Source: Desulfosporosinus youngiae DSM 17734 (GTDB lineage Bacteria; Bacillota; Desulfitobacteriia; Desulfitobacteriales; Desulfitobacteriaceae). From it: a stretch of DNA of 64,000 nt. The notes beneath the pieces are model-generated. The model had not been told where the DNA came from, made no database searches, and was given only the letters and a program-made list of their open reading frames with translations. A program made the translations under genes and the position numbers. Numbering within the stretch: the first letter of the stretch is position 1; each line of letters begins with the position of its first letter. Positions 16,095-26,281 of this stretch are shown in pieces. The stretch covers positions 4,988,198 to 5,052,197 of the forward strand of contig NZ_CM001441.1 of assembly GCF_000244895.1 (NCBI RefSeq), written 5' to 3'.

Positions 16095-19000
16095 TTATTT
16101 AATAACGATCAGAAGCTCCCCAGCCTTGACCTGCTGCCCTTCTTTGATATTCACCGAGCCGATTGTCCCGGCAACAGAACTCGTTATCCTTGTTTCCATT
16201 TTCATGGCCTCGATAATCGCCAGCAGCTGACCCTCTGTTACCCCGTCTCCTTCTTCAACCTTCAGCGACACAACCGTCCCCGGAATTGGCGAGCCAATTT
16301 CATTCTTGTTATCGGGATCCGCCATTTCTGTCCTGCCGTATTCTCCCAACTGACTAAGAAGGTTAACGTTGCTCCAGTTCTTGTCTTTGATTTTGATTTC
16401 CCTTCTATTCCTGTTGACTTCAAATACCAGGGTTCTGTATCCTTCCGGATCCGGCTTCTCGATAGAGCGGAGTTTAATCATCAAACTTCTTCCTTCTGCG
16501 ACCTCTGCTTCAATAATTTCTCCTTCGCCAAGTCCATGGAAGAAGACGTCGCTTCCCAGCCTGCTCAAATCTCCGTATTCGGCGACAAATTTCAAGAATC
16601 CTGCATAGACTTCAGGGTACAGGGCATAACTCAGGATATCCTGTTTAGTTGGTTCCAATTCGAATTCATGTCTCAAATGTTGAGCGATCCTGTCAAAGTC
16701 CTCAGCAGGAAGCAGTTCGCCCGGACGCTGGGTAATGGGTTTTTCCCCTTTCAGCACCAGTTTCTGGAGTTTCTCCGGAAAGCCTCCCATGGGCTGGCCC
16801 ATCATCCCCATGAAATAGGCTACGACAGAATCGGGAAAGGCCATCTTCTCCCCTTTCTCATAGATATTCTCCGGGGTCAGGTGATTCTGAACCATAAATA
16901 TGGCAAAATCCCCCACAACCTTCGAAGACGGAGTGACTTTCACAATATCCCCTAACATCCCGTTAACAGTCTTGTACATTTCTTTGATCTCGGTAAACTT
17001 GTGACCCAAGCCGAAGCTTTCTACCTGAGGTTTAAGATTGGAGTACTGCCCGCCGGGAATTTCATACTTATAGATTTCAGCAGATCCCGATTTCAAGCCG
17101 GATTCGTATCTGCCATAAACCGGCCGGACCGCTTCCCAGTAGTCCGATATCTTTTGCAGCCCTTTCAGGTCAATGCCGGGATCCCTTTCCGTATTTTTCA
17201 GAGCGGCAACAATTGAATTCATGGCCGGCTGACTGGTCAGCCCTGACATGCTGTTGAAAGCAGTGTCCACGATATCTACTCCCGCTTCCACAGCCATGAG
17301 AACCGTGGCTCCCCCGTTGCCTGTGGTATCGTGAGTATGCAGGTGGATTGGAATTCCGATTTCCTCTTTCAAGGCGCGGATGAGCCGATAGGCTGCATGA
17401 GGTTTGAGGAGTGCGGACATATCTTTGATCGCCAAAATATGGGCTCCCGCTTTTTCTATCTCTTTGGCCAGCTTAATATAGTAGTTCAAGTTATATTTTT
17501 CCCTGCTGCTGTCCAAGATGTCTCCGGTATAACAGATGCAGGCCTCGGCGATCTTGCCGCTCTTTATAACTTCGTCAATGGAAATCTCCATACCCCTCAG
17601 CTCGTTCAGAGAATCAAAAATCCTGAAGACATCAATGCCCGCGGCAGCCGATTCTTTAATGAATTCCCGGATGACATTGTCCGGATAGTTCTTATAGCCT
17701 ACCCCATTCGCTCCTCTTATGAGCATCTGGAAGAGAAGGTTGGGAACCCTTTTCCGCAGTTCCTCCAGCCGTTCCCAGGGAGACTCTTTAAGGAACCTGT
17801 AAGCCACGTCAAAAGTCGCACCCCCCCACATTTCCAGGGAAAAGAGATCCTTGCCGTAAACGGAAGTGGCCTTGGCGACTTTGATCATGTCCTTGGTTCT
17901 GAGCCTTGTCGCCATCAGAGACTGGTGAGCGTCCCGCATGGTCGTATCTGTCAGCAGAACCTGTTTCTGAGCTTTGATCCAGCTGACCAGCCCATCCGCA
18001 CCCTGCTCATCGAGAATCTGTTTCGTTCCCCTCAAATCCCCCGAACTGATACCACCGGTTTTAGGCACTTTGGGGACATCGTACTGCGGCTTGACCCCTA
18101 TGGTCTCGTTGACCACCACATTGCCAAGAAATTTCAGAATCCGGCTTTCATCATCACTCTGATGGCTGAGGGAGATCAGATCAGGATTTTCCTCGATGAA
18201 ACCGGTATGGCATTCTCCCTTCATAAACAAGGGATGATTGAGAACATTGATCAGAAAGCCTATATTCGTCTTAACTCCGGTGATTTGGGTCTCGGTGATG
18301 GCTCGAATGGACTTTTTGATAACATCCTGAAAACTTCTGGACCAAGAGATATTCTTGACGAGAAGGCTGTCATAATACGGACTGATTTCAGCTCCTGTGA
18401 AGCCGTTGCCGCCGTCCAGCCTGATCCCAAATCCGGAGCCGGTCCGATAGGATTCAATTTTTCCTGTGTCCGGAGCAAAGTTATTGGAAGGATTCTCCGT
18501 GGTGATCCGGCATTGAATGGAATAGCCATTGAGCATGATGTCCTCTTGTGAGTTGATTCCGATCTCCGGAGAATCCAGAGCGTATCCCTGAGCAATTTGG
18601 ATCTGGGCCTGGACGATATCTATCCCGGTAACCATCTCTGTAACCGTATGCTCAACCTGAATCCGCGGGTTCATTTCAATGAAGTAATAATTTCCCTGGT
18701 TATCCACCAGAAATTCCAGGGTTCCGGCGCTCCGGTAGTTTACGGCCCTGGCGATCTTAAGAGCATCCTGATAAATATTGTTTCTGATTTCCTGGGAGAT
18801 GGAAAAGGCCGGAGTAAATTCCACCACCTTCTGGTGTCTTCTCTGGATGGAACAATCCCGTTCAAACATATGGACTATCTTGCCGTACTTGTCCCCCAGC
18901 ACCTGTACTTCGATATGCTTCGGTTTCTCAATAAATTTCTCCATAAAGATATGATCGATGCCAAAGGCTTTTTTCGCCTCGCTTTTAGCGCTTAAAAAGG

Positions 19001-19547
19001 CAGACTCCAGCTCACTCTCGTCTCTGACGATCCGCATTCCTCTGCCGCCGCCTCCGGCGGCTGCTTTAAGCATCAGGGGATAACCGCATTCCGCGGCATG
19101 TATCCTTGCCTCATTCACTGTTTTTACGTTCTTCTCATAACCCGGGATAGTCGGGACTCCCACTTTTTTGGCCACAATCTTTGACTTGATTTTGTCTCCC
19201 AGCCTCTCCATCATCGCCGCCGTCGGCCCGATAAATTCAATGCCTTCCTGCTCACAGCGCAGAGCAAATTCAGGGTTTTCCGACAGGAAGCCATATCCCG
19301 GATGAATGGCATCCACCCCTTTTTTGAGGGCCAGGCTGATAATCTCCTCAATATTCAGATAGGCATCAACAGGACTCCTGTCTTCGCCAATGAGGTAAGC
19401 CTCATCGGCTTTGCTCCGAAAAAGAGAGTATTTATCTTCATTGGAATAGATGGCGACAGTCCTTATTCCCAGCTCATTACATGCTCTGAACACCCTAATA
19501 GCGATTTCACCCCGATTGGCAACCATCACTCTCTTAAATTTAGCCAT
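16095..19547 (-). CDS. pyc: Pyruvate carboxylase
   Basis: 1150 residues, full length. The biotin carboxylase domain is residues 1-450 (MVANRGEIAIRVFRACNELG, GGGGRGMRIV, FIEMNPRIQVEHTVTE). The carboxyltransferase domain is about 520-1000 (LLTDTTMRDAHQSLMATRLR, metal-binding HLHTHDTTGNG). The biotin carrier domain at the end has the biotinylated lysine in EAMKME near residue 1115. It makes oxaloacetate from pyruvate, bicarbonate and ATP in the cytoplasm (anaplerosis). The ATG follows GGAGGAG. It is single-gene, with a 351-bp upstream gap that contains a repeated hairpin (19797-19840) and no other feature I can name. Confidence 0.97.
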   Translation of the reverse strand: MAKFKRVMVANRGEIAIRVFRACNELGIRTVAIYSNEDKYSLFRSKADEAYLIGEDRSPVDAYLNIEEIISLALKKGVDAIHPGYGFLSENPEFALRCEQEGIEFIGPTAAMMERLGDKIKSKIVAKKVGVPTIPGYEKNVKTVNEARIHAAECGYPLMLKAAAGGGGRGMRIVRDESELESAFLSAKSEAKKAFGIDHIFMEKFIEKPKHIEVQVLGDKYGKIVHMFERDCSIQRRHQKVVEFTPAFSISQEIRNNIYQDALKIARAVNYRSAGTLEFLVDNQGNYYFIEMNPRIQVEHTVTEMVTGIDIVQAQIQIAQGYALDSPEIGINSQEDIMLNGYSIQCRITTENPSNNFAPDTGKIESYRTGSGFGIRLDGGNGFTGAEISPYYDSLLVKNISWSRSFQDVIKKSIRAITETQITGVKTNIGFLINVLNHPLFMKGECHTGFIEENPDLISLSHQSDDESRILKFLGNVVVNETIGVKPQYDVPKVPKTGGISSGDLRGTKQILDEQGADGLVSWIKAQKQVLLTDTTMRDAHQSLMATRLRTKDMIKVAKATSVYGKDLFSLEMWGGATFDVAYRFLKESPWERLEELRKRVPNLLFQMLIRGANGVGYKNYPDNVIREFIKESAAAGIDVFRIFDSLNELRGMEISIDEVIKSGKIAEACICYTGDILDSSREKYNLNYYIKLAKEIEKAGAHILAIKDMSALLKPHAAYRLIRALKEEIGIPIHLHTHDTTGNGGATVLMAVEAGVDIVDTAFNSMSGLTSQPAMNSIVAALKNTERDPGIDLKGLQKISDYWEAVRPVYGRYESGLKSGSAEIYKYEIPGGQYSNLKPQVESFGLGHKFTEIKEMYKTVNGMLGDIVKVTPSSKVVGDFAIFMVQNHLTPENIYEKGEKMAFPDSVVAYFMGMMGQPMGGFPEKLQKLVLKGEKPITQRPGELLPAEDFDRIAQHLRHEFELEPTKQDILSYALYPEVYAGFLKFVAEYGDLSRLGSDVFFHGLGEGEIIEAEVAEGRSLMIKLRSIEKPDPEGYRTLVFEVNRNRREIKIKDKNWSNVNLLSQLGEYGRTEMADPDNKNEIGSPIPGTVVSLKVEEGDGVTEGQLLAIIEAMKMETRITSSVAGTIGSVNIKEGQQVKAGELLIVIK

Positions 19548-19796
19548 AATTCTCCTCCATCTCTTTTCGTCACCTTAATCTTTGTAAATAATAAATAAGG
19601 CCGGAAGGCCACAGCAGACTATACAACACAGTCAATAGTTCAAATCTTATCATAATAAACAATCTTATAATATATCAATTTATCGGATTCTTTATGTATA
19701 CATTTTTTAGGGATAACTTCCCTTCGCTGAACGGTAGAATCTCAGACGAAAGTCGGGTTGATTAAAAAGGATATCAGGCTCTTAAGTAAACCAAAT

Positions 19797-19840
19797 AAGG
19801 ACGGTTCTTTAATGGATTTAATCCAGAAAGAACCGTCCTT
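19797..19840 (-). terminator. Hairpin after leuS, member of the repeated GGACGGTT family
   Basis: Perfect 14-bp arms AAGGACGGTTCTTT (19797-19810) and AAAGAACCGTCCTT (19827-19840). It lies 59 bp past the leuS stop, so it can terminate leuS, although the T-tract after it (ATTTGGTTT) is weak. The same core recurs at 13711, 30143 and 56562. Confidence 0.7.
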
Positions 19841-19898
19841 GTCCAGGACTTAAGCAACTTTTAGTCAAGTTTCCCTAACGATTTGCTCTCTTAAGTCA

Positions 19899-22400
19899 TT
19901 ACTTAACAACAATATTAACCAGCTTACCCGGAACTGTAATCACTTTAACGATGGTTTTTCCTTGGGTCCATTCCATAACTTTTGGCTGAGCAAGCACTAA
20001 CGTTTCTAATTCAGCCGCTGAGATATCAGCAGCCACTTGAATCCGTTCCCGAACTTTCCCATTCACCTGGAGAATAACCGTCACTTCATCTTGAACGAGA
20101 GCCGCTTCATCCACTTCAGGCCAAGGCTGGAGATGAATGCTCTCCGTATGTCCAAGTTCCCGCCAAAGCTCCTCCGTGATATGCGGAGCAATGGGAGCAA
20201 GAAGCATAAGAATCCCTTCCAGAGCCTCACGACCGACAGCAGCATCTGCAGTTGGCTGCTCTTTGTAGATATACAAAGCATTAACCCATTCCATAATCGT
20301 ACTAATGGCGGTATTAAAGTTATAGCGCTTTCCGATGTCTGTTGTTACTCTCTGGATGGCCAAATGAGTGTGACGACGCATTTCTTTGCCGATTTTATCC
20401 AGGTGTTCCCAGCTATTTGCCTGATCATCAGCCGCTGATGCTTCTCCTGCTTCCCTTAAGAAGGGCTGATACTGAACAACCAAACGCCAAACTCGATTCA
20501 GGAAACGATAACATCCTTCAACCCCTTGATCACTCCACTCCAAATCTCTCTCCGGCGGAGCAGCGAACAGTATAAACAAACGGGCCGTGTCTGCGCCATA
20601 TTTTCCAATAATCGCTCCCGGACTGACAACATTCCCTTTCGATTTGGACATTTTAGAACCATTCATACAAACCATCCCCTGGGTAAGCAGGTTCTGGAAA
20701 GGTTCATCGACCTCCAAATAGCCGAAATCTCTTAAACCCTTCGTAAAAAAGCGTGCATAAAGCAAATGAAGGATGGCGTGCTCTACCCCACCGACGTATT
20801 GATCAACATTCATCCAGTGATTTGCTTCTTTTTTCGAAAAAACCTGATCGGCATTGCGGGGATCCGTATAACGAAGGAAATACCAGGAAGAACAAGCAAA
20901 GGTATCCATCGTATCCGTTTCACGCCGGGCAGTTCCCCCACACTTAGGACAGGTTGTTTCTATAAACGAAGGAGATGTGGCCAGCGGATTCTCCCCGGAT
21001 TTAAAGACAACATCAGGTGGCAGCATTACCGGCAAATGTTCCTCCGGAACGGGTACGGTTCCACAAGAATCGCAATAAATCATAGGAATAGGTGCACCCC
21101 AATAACGCTGACGAGAGATAAGCCAATCACGCAAGCGGAAATTAACCTTCCGTTGTCCGATACCCAGGCGCTCTGCTTCATCGGCAATCCGCTCCAACGC
21201 CTCCTCGCTGCCCAGTCCATCGAAGGAACCGGAGTTCACCATAACTCCTTCGTCTGTGAAAGCCGCTTTGAGGGGCCGGTCCTTCTCCTCTAAGAAACTC
21301 CCTGGAGGCACAATGACCGTTTTAATCTCTAAATTATACTTCGTCGCAAATTCAAAGTCCCTTTCATCATGAGCCGGAACACCCATCACTGCTCCTGTTC
21401 CATATTCCAGCAGAACATAGTTGGCGATCCAAATCGGCACCTTTTTGCCGCTTAGTGGATTGAGGCAATAGGCTCCTATGAACAGTCCTTCCTTTTCTGC
21501 ATCGGTTGACGTTCGAGCAATTTCATTGAGGCCCTTCATTTTTTCGATAAAGGCTAACACATCCGCCTCATACTCGGTCCCGCTTACCAGCTCTAGAACG
21601 AGAGGATGTTCAGGAGCTAGGACCACATAGCTGACTCCAAAAAGAGTGTCAACCCGGGTTGTATACACTGGGATTTTCTCTGGGCTGTCTTCCAAAGCAA
21701 ATTTTACTTCTACCCCTTCTGAACGGCCAATCCAGTTACGCTGCATGGTTTTTACCTTTTCAGGCCATCCCGGCAACATGTCCAAATCTTGAAGCAGAAC
21801 ATCCGCGTAATCCGTAATTTTAAAAAACCACTGTTCCAGGTTTTTCTTCGTGACCAAGGTGTCGCACCGCTCGCATCCACCGTCCACAACTTGTTCATTG
21901 GCAAGCACTGTGGCACAGGAAGGACACCAGTTCACAGCAGCCTTTTTCTTATAGACCAACCCATGTTTATGAAACTCTAAAAATAACCACTGTGTCCATT
22001 TATAATAACCCGGATGACATGTCGCCATTTCCCGGTCCCAATCATAGGAAATTCCCATCTCCTGAAGCTGACGCCGCATATTGGCGATATTCTTCCAGGT
22101 CCAGTCTGCCGGCGGAGTCTGGTGCTTGATAGCGGCATTTTCAGCCGGCAAGCCAAAAGCGTCCCAGCCAATAGGGTGAAGCACATTGTAACCTGTCATT
22201 CGTTTATAACGAGCGATTACATCCACTATTGAGTAATTGCGTACATGCCCCATATGTAGATCTCCTGAAGGATAAGGGAACATAGCTAAGGCATAATACT
22301 TGGGCTTTGAGGCATCTCGCTCGGTTTTATAAGCTTTATTCTCCACCCATTCTTTCTGCCACTTCGATTCAATCTCAGGAAACGAGTACTTCTCTTGCAT
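19899..22400 (-). CDS. leuS: Leucyl-tRNA synthetase
   Basis: 833 residues, class I synthetase of the bacterial type. The HIGH-like motif is HMGH in [13 protein letters not shown] near residue 50; KMSKS is at about 581-585 ([12 protein letters not shown]). The CP1 editing domain (about 220-420) contains [13 protein letters not shown] and [15 protein letters not shown], and a zinc-like cysteine set (CPSC, CERC) lies near 158-180. It charges tRNA-Leu. The ATG follows AAGGAGGAA. It is preceded by a T-box leader with a leucine codon, so expression rises when uncharged tRNA-Leu accumulates. It follows nadD-yqeK-rsfS on the same strand. Confidence 0.98.
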   Translation of the reverse strand: MQEKYSFPEIESKWQKEWVENKAYKTERDASKPKYYALAMFPYPSGDLHMGHVRNYSIVDVIARYKRMTGYNVLHPIGWDAFGLPAENAAIKHQTPPADWTWKNIANMRRQLQEMGISYDWDREMATCHPGYYKWTQWLFLEFHKHGLVYKKKAAVNWCPSCATVLANEQVVDGGCERCDTLVTKKNLEQWFFKITDYADVLLQDLDMLPGWPEKVKTMQRNWIGRSEGVEVKFALEDSPEKIPVYTTRVDTLFGVSYVVLAPEHPLVLELVSGTEYEADVLAFIEKMKGLNEIARTSTDAEKEGLFIGAYCLNPLSGKKVPIWIANYVLLEYGTGAVMGVPAHDERDFEFATKYNLEIKTVIVPPGSFLEEKDRPLKAAFTDEGVMVNSGSFDGLGSEEALERIADEAERLGIGQRKVNFRLRDWLISRQRYWGAPIPMIYCDSCGTVPVPEEHLPVMLPPDVVFKSGENPLATSPSFIETTCPKCGGTARRETDTMDTFACSSWYFLRYTDPRNADQVFSKKEANHWMNVDQYVGGVEHAILHLLYARFFTKGLRDFGYLEVDEPFQNLLTQGMVCMNGSKMSKSKGNVVSPGAIIGKYGADTARLFILFAAPPERDLEWSDQGVEGCYRFLNRVWRLVVQYQPFLREAGEASAADDQANSWEHLDKIGKEMRRHTHLAIQRVTTDIGKRYNFNTAISTIMEWVNALYIYKEQPTADAAVGREALEGILMLLAPIAPHITEELWRELGHTESIHLQPWPEVDEAALVQDEVTVILQVNGKVRERIQVAADISAAELETLVLAQPKVMEWTQGKTIVKVITVPGKLVNIVVK

Positions 22401-22439
22401 AAAAAACGTTCCTCCTTAGAAATAAGTCTGCTAAATTAA

Positions 22440-22678
22440 AAAATCTCTCGTCCCTAAAGGGACGAGAGACCTTCTCCCGTGGTACCACCCATTTTCAATA
22501 GCGCTCAAACGATTTTAACGGTTCGCACCGATGTTCATTGTTACCTGAACACAGCTCCAGGGTGAGTTCCTGACGTTCCCAATAACGGCTTGCACCTTCC
22601 GCCGTCTCTCTGCAGAGGGTCCCCCAGTACTGCTCCCTATCCCAGCTTTTACGTGTTTGAATTAATCTCCGTGTTCAA
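22440..22678 (-). promoter_or_regulatory. T-box riboswitch, tRNA-Leu specific, ahead of leuS
   Basis: The conserved T-box sequence GGTGGTACCACGG lies on the minus strand (complement of about 22478-22490), immediately before a 10-bp terminator stem (22445-22468) and a T-run. The upstream part forms stem I with AG-rich internal loops, and the specifier loop reads GGAACTCACC, placing CTC (Leu; complement of 22564-22566) at the codon position followed by A. Uncharged tRNA-Leu would stabilise the antiterminator. The leader begins right after the rsfS stop. Confidence 0.93.
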
Positions 22679-22679
22679 C

Positions 22680-23039
22680 TTAGTGCTTGACCGGATTCAA
22701 TGACATAACTTCCGCATCTTTCCAGAGACGTTCAAGCTGATAAAATTCACGATGATCCGGAGTCATAACATGAATCACTAGATCTCCGCCACAATCCATC
22801 AAAACCCAGTTGGCCGTTGGCAATCCTTCAAGATGAATAACCGGGATTCCCATCTCCGGCAACTTTTCTTCTAAATGGTCAGTGATCGCTTTAACCTGAG
22901 TCGTCGTATTTCCAGTTACCAATAAGCAATAATCCGTGACCATAGAAATTCCCTTTAAATTCAAAAGGGTAATGTCTCCACCTTTTTTGTCCTCAACATA
23001 ACCGACCACTTCACTAAGCATTTTTTGATCCAGTTCCAA
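22680..23039 (-). CDS. rsfS: Ribosome silencing factor RsfS
   Basis: About 119 residues. RsfS binds ribosomal protein uL14 and blocks subunit joining in starved cells. The family core is clear: DYCLLVTGNTTTQVKAITDHLEEKL, LEGLPTANWVLMDCGGDLVIHVM and YQLERLWKDAE. I prefer the TTG start at 23037-23039, which has a GAAGGAGG SD at 7 nt; the in-frame ATG at 23066 has no SD and would deepen the overlap with yqeK. With this start the overlap with yqeK is 26 bp. The order nadD-yqeK-rsfS is the usual Firmicutes one. Confidence 0.95.
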   Translation of the reverse strand: MELDQKMLSEVVGYVEDKKGGDITLLNLKGISMVTDYCLLVTGNTTTQVKAITDHLEEKLPEMGIPVIHLEGLPTANWVLMDCGGDLVIHVMTPDHREFYQLERLWKDAEVMSLNPVKH

Positions 23040-23610
23040 TAGTTTGCCTCCTTCGTAAATCATCAAACGTCAACTGAGTTAACGGATGAATCGGGCGCTT
23101 GCCCTCTTTCAAATATAGTAACGTGTGTTCAACACAGGCTAACGTACCCTTTTCTAAATTATCATACAGGGATTGTCGCAAAAAGTCCACTTTTGGGAAA
23201 TCACGGTCAGGTTCCGTCAGATCAGCACTGTAAATCAGCATCTCCAAAGGACACATTCCCGGCCTTCCCAATGTATGATTCGCAACAGCTGCTAAGACTT
23301 CAGCATCATCTAATCCGTAATAATGCTCCAGCCAATAAGCGGCCACCGAGCCATGCAAAACATAAGGACTTAGCTCATCTTCAGGATACTTAAGCAAATT
23401 CCAGCGTCGTGCGTACCTAAGCTGGCCTTTTATTGGAATTTCCTTTGCTAAATCATGCACTAATCCCGCACAACGAGCCCTAACCGGATCCAATCCATGG
23501 TGATGAGCCAATTCTTCCGCCCAATCTGCCACACCCAGAGTATGCCTGAACCGTTCTTCTGAAAGAACACGAGCCGCCAGATCCCTCAGCACTTCAACCT
23601 GCAATTTCAC
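23014..23610 (-). CDS. yqeK: HD-domain hydrolase YqeK (symmetrical Ap4A hydrolase)
   Basis: 198 residues. HD-superfamily metal ligands are visible in RHTLGVADWAEELAHHHG, AGLVHDLAKEIP (the HD pair) and YVLHGSVAAYWLEHYYG, with VANHTLGRPGM further on. YqeK proteins cleave diadenosine tetraphosphate symmetrically to ADP with an Fe-dependent site. The start is a GTG at 23608-23610. It lies between nadD (with an RRM gene inserted between) and rsfS, overlapping the latter. Confidence 0.93.
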   Translation of the reverse strand: MKLQVEVLRDLAARVLSEERFRHTLGVADWAEELAHHHGLDPVRARCAGLVHDLAKEIPIKGQLRYARRWNLLKYPEDELSPYVLHGSVAAYWLEHYYGLDDAEVLAAVANHTLGRPGMCPLEMLIYSADLTEPDRDFPKVDFLRQSLYDNLEKGTLACVEHTLLYLKEGKRPIHPLTQLTFDDLRRRQTIGTGSKNA

Positions 23611-23696
23611 GTATCTCCCGCTCCTCTTTAATCTCTAACATTCTCTTTGAGTATCTATTTTATCAAGTAAATGCTTCTGATGCAAAATAATAAAAT

Positions 23697-23730
23697 GGGA
23701 GACCCCCACCAAGCATGTCAGAGGTCTCCC
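23697..23730 (-). terminator. Terminator after the RRM-protein gene
   Basis: The stem GGGAGACC / GGTCTCCC (arms at 23697-23704 and 23723-23730) is followed on the minus strand by ATTTTATTATTTT. It ends the RRM gene 17 bp past its stop and separates it from yqeK. Confidence 0.85.
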
Positions 23731-23746
23731 TTACAGTCCGCAGGTA

Positions 23747-23998
23747 TTACATTTGTTTCGGTTTGGCTTCATTGACCGTTAATGGCCTTCCGCCAAAATC
23801 CTTGCCGTTTAACTCTTCCGCCATACGTGCCGCATCCATTTCTTCAACCTCAATAAATCCAAAACCCCTGGAGCGGCCAGTCTCACGATCGGTTATAATC
23901 CGGCTGCTTTCAACCTGACCATACGCGCTGAAAAACTCTCCGAGTTCTTCAGCTGTCGTATTCCATGGAAGATTTCCAACATATAGTGTTGTTGCCAT
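23747..23998 (-). CDS. RRM-type RNA-binding protein
   Basis: 83 residues, a single RNA recognition motif with RNP2 LYVGNLPW (near the N-terminus) and RNP1 RGFGFIEV (about residues 43-50). Small single-RRM proteins bind single-stranded RNA and occur in cyanobacteria and some Firmicutes and Proteobacteria; their role is poorly known. The ATG at 23996-23998 has the SD AGAGGTGA. It is inserted between nadD and yqeK, which are usually adjacent, and has its own terminator, so it looks like a self-contained unit. Confidence 0.92.
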   Translation of the reverse strand: MATTLYVGNLPWNTTAEELGEFFSAYGQVESSRIITDRETGRSRGFGFIEVEEMDAARMAEELNGKDFGGRPLTVNEAKPKQM

Positions 23999-24178
23999 GA
24001 TAACTGTCACCTCTTGTCTAGTATTAATCATTGATCGTTTTTAGTATGGTCAAATCCAGACAGAGTATGCGAAATAAAAACAAAACATAAAATTAGTAAA
24101 TCCGAACTGCTCAGTGAACTTACTTTAGCTTAGCTGAACATCGGGGCTTCTGCTGCGAAAGCAAACGAAGAGGTCACT

Positions 24179-24811
24179 TTACGTATCTGTATATAGCTTA
24201 TGCTGGGCAAGATAAAGCCGAACAGCCTCAGGCAAAAGATAACGGATCGGCTCTCCACGCCGAACCCTCGCTCTGATATCCGTTGAAGAAATCGCTAAGG
24301 CTGGAACCTCAAGGTAATGAATCTTCCCTTTAGTTTCCGGATGTTCCTGTTGAACCTTTAAAAAAAAATCACTCGCATCAAACCCTGGCCGCGCAGCACC
24401 TATAAATTCAATCAACCTGAAGATTTCTTCTGCCTCACGCCAGGAAAAGATCTCTAAAAGAGCATCTGACCCGGTAATAAAATAAAGTTCATGTTCCGGC
24501 CACATACGGCGTAAGACACGCAGAGTTTCCACGGTATAAGATGGACCTTCCCGCTCAATTTCCAATCGGGAAATATCGAAGGATGGATTATCCTGAATAG
24601 CACGTTTAACCATCTCAAAACGCAATTCTGCGTCTGAGATGCCTTTTCTGTTTTTATGGGGAGGAGTCCCTGTCGGTATAAATAAGACTTTGTCTAACTT
24701 AAACTCCGCACGCGCCATTTCCGCAGCAACCAAATGCCCATAATGAATCGGGTCAAAGGTTCCGCCCATTATGCCCAACCTATTCACTTTTCCTTTTAGA
24801 TCATTATTCAT
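24179..24811 (-). CDS. nadD: Nicotinate-mononucleotide adenylyltransferase
   Basis: About 210 residues. The nucleotidyltransferase motif GGTFDPIHYGHL is at the N-terminus, and ISSTDIRARVRRG, the second signature, is near the C-terminus, with GSDALLEIFSWREAEEI between them. NadD makes nicotinate adenine dinucleotide from NaMN and ATP for NAD synthesis. I prefer the ATG at 24809-24811, which has GGAG upstream; the GTG at 24826 lies within that SD region. It marks the restart of the conserved block after the accessory genes: yhbY, its usual upstream neighbour, is 21 kb away. Confidence 0.96.
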   Translation of the reverse strand: MNNDLKGKVNRLGIMGGTFDPIHYGHLVAAEMARAEFKLDKVLFIPTGTPPHKNRKGISDAELRFEMVKRAIQDNPSFDISRLEIEREGPSYTVETLRVLRRMWPEHELYFITGSDALLEIFSWREAEEIFRLIEFIGAARPGFDASDFFLKVQQEHPETKGKIHYLEVPALAISSTDIRARVRRGEPIRYLLPEAVRLYLAQHKLYTDT

Positions 24812-24922
24812 TGCTTTCTTCTCCACGGTCTGTCTCTCTATGTATTATGCCATAGTATATCAGCAGTGTATACCTGATCATCCTCTCTCCCGCCCTAATA
24901 GTCTCTTACCCCTTATCCCAAC

Positions 24923-26089
24923 CTATTTGGCAACAGAACCACCGGCTCTGATATCCGGTAAAGTAAAGGCTAGTATTATCCCCAGGACGGGAAGCAGGCT
25001 GATCAGGTTCATGGTTAGAGGCAGGCCCATATGATCAGCGATTACTCCGAGTAATATTATGCCGATTGAGCCCATACCTACGCCAAAACCGAGCATCAGC
25101 CCCGAAGCCAACCCGATGTTATTTGGTAAGAGCCTCTGCCCAAATACCACAGTAACGGAAAACGTTGAGATGACCGACGCGCCTACAATAAATGCTAAAA
25201 CGGGAATCCACGTACCATTGAAATGGATAAATGGGTAAACCGTGAATAGGGAAACAGCCATAGAAGCCAGCATTCCATTACGTCCACCGAAACGATCGGC
25301 AAAAGGCCCGCCTAAAACCGTGCCTACTACCCCGGCAATTAAAAACATACTCACCAGATATTCAGGATCAGGGATACCTTTAAAACTGGGATAATAGAAA
25401 GGTATGAAATAAATCAGACCAGAATGTATCCAGGATCGAATGGTTACGTAAAGGATCAATAATACTAGGCTTCTCCTATCGTCACTCCTGGTATTTAGTG
25501 CGGAATCACTTTTTTGTTTGGAAGGTTTCTTCTCAAGAATCTTCTTGAATTTGGGCATTAAGAATAAGAAGACCAAAGCAGCCAATGCTCCTGGAATCAT
25601 TACACCCAGAATTGAGTCCAGACCGGCAAAACTCAATAAGAATATTGCGAGCATGGGGCCCAGGCCAAAACCGAGATTTCCTCCCACTGAAAAAATTGCC
25701 ATCGAAGCCCCAGCCTTACTATCCTCACTGACAAAATGGGCCACTTTAGACCCTTCCGGATGGTATCCCGCCACCCCGATACCGCTCAACAGCACCACAA
25801 GCAACAATAATGCATAAGAGTTAACAATACCAGTGAGTGCTAGTCCAAGACCGGAAAGGAAAAGCCCCAGAGGCATTAACCAAGGCATGCTGTAGCGATC
25901 GCTCAACACCCCGAATACCGGCTGAATAATGGCCGAACTGAACGTAAATGCCAGCACAACCGTACCAACTTGAAAGTAACTGAGATGAAGGCTCTGGGCC
26001 AGTAAGGGCATTAAGATAGGTAGGATACCCTGCCCCAAATCGATAATCAGATGACCTATACTCAAGATCCATAAATACGGGTTAATCAA
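24923..26089 (-). CDS. Major facilitator superfamily exporter (fosmidomycin-resistance Fsr-like)
   Basis: 388 residues with about 12 membrane segments. The MFS loop 2-3 motif appears as GVLSDRYSMPW and its second-half counterpart as GPFADRFGGRNGM. The motifs GYHPEGSKVAHFVSE and FSVGGNLGFGLGP are characteristic of the Fsr (YfnC/fosmidomycin resistance) group. Substrate cannot be told from sequence. It is a single gene with a 98-bp gap to nadD. Confidence 0.85.
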   Translation of the reverse strand: MINPYLWILSIGHLIIDLGQGILPILMPLLAQSLHLSYFQVGTVVLAFTFSSAIIQPVFGVLSDRYSMPWLMPLGLFLSGLGLALTGIVNSYALLLLVVLLSGIGVAGYHPEGSKVAHFVSEDSKAGASMAIFSVGGNLGFGLGPMLAIFLLSFAGLDSILGVMIPGALAALVFLFLMPKFKKILEKKPSKQKSDSALNTRSDDRRSLVLLILYVTIRSWIHSGLIYFIPFYYPSFKGIPDPEYLVSMFLIAGVVGTVLGGPFADRFGGRNGMLASMAVSLFTVYPFIHFNGTWIPVLAFIVGASVISTFSVTVVFGQRLLPNNIGLASGLMLGFGVGMGSIGIILLGVIADHMGLPLTMNLISLLPVLGIILAFTLPDIRAGGSVAK

Positions 26090-26210
26090 TTGTTTCCCCT
26101 CTTTCTGTGTCCTCTGTTGATTATTTCTATGTCATCCCACAAATTCAACTACTAATTAATCCATGCCTTACCTAATATTCTAAAAGCATAGTTTACGATA
26201 TTTGAGATTG

Positions 26211-26245
26211 AAAAGGGCTTACTGACATTATCAGCAAGCCTTTTG
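26211..26245. terminator. Terminator between an ABC-F gene and the MFS gene
   Basis: Arms AAAAGGGCTTACTGA and TCAGCAAGCCTTTT (one mismatch) form a stem flanked by A and T runs, so it can act on both strands. It lies 37 bp past the ABC-F stop. Confidence 0.8.
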
Positions 26246-26281
26246 TTTAGTGGGATAGTCTCCATCAAACAATCTATTCAC

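Noticed and set aside
16008-18551. Long plus-strand frames (up to 406 codons) opposite pyc
   Set aside because: They are antisense shadows of pyruvate carboxylase, a well-conserved gene with clear motifs in all domains.
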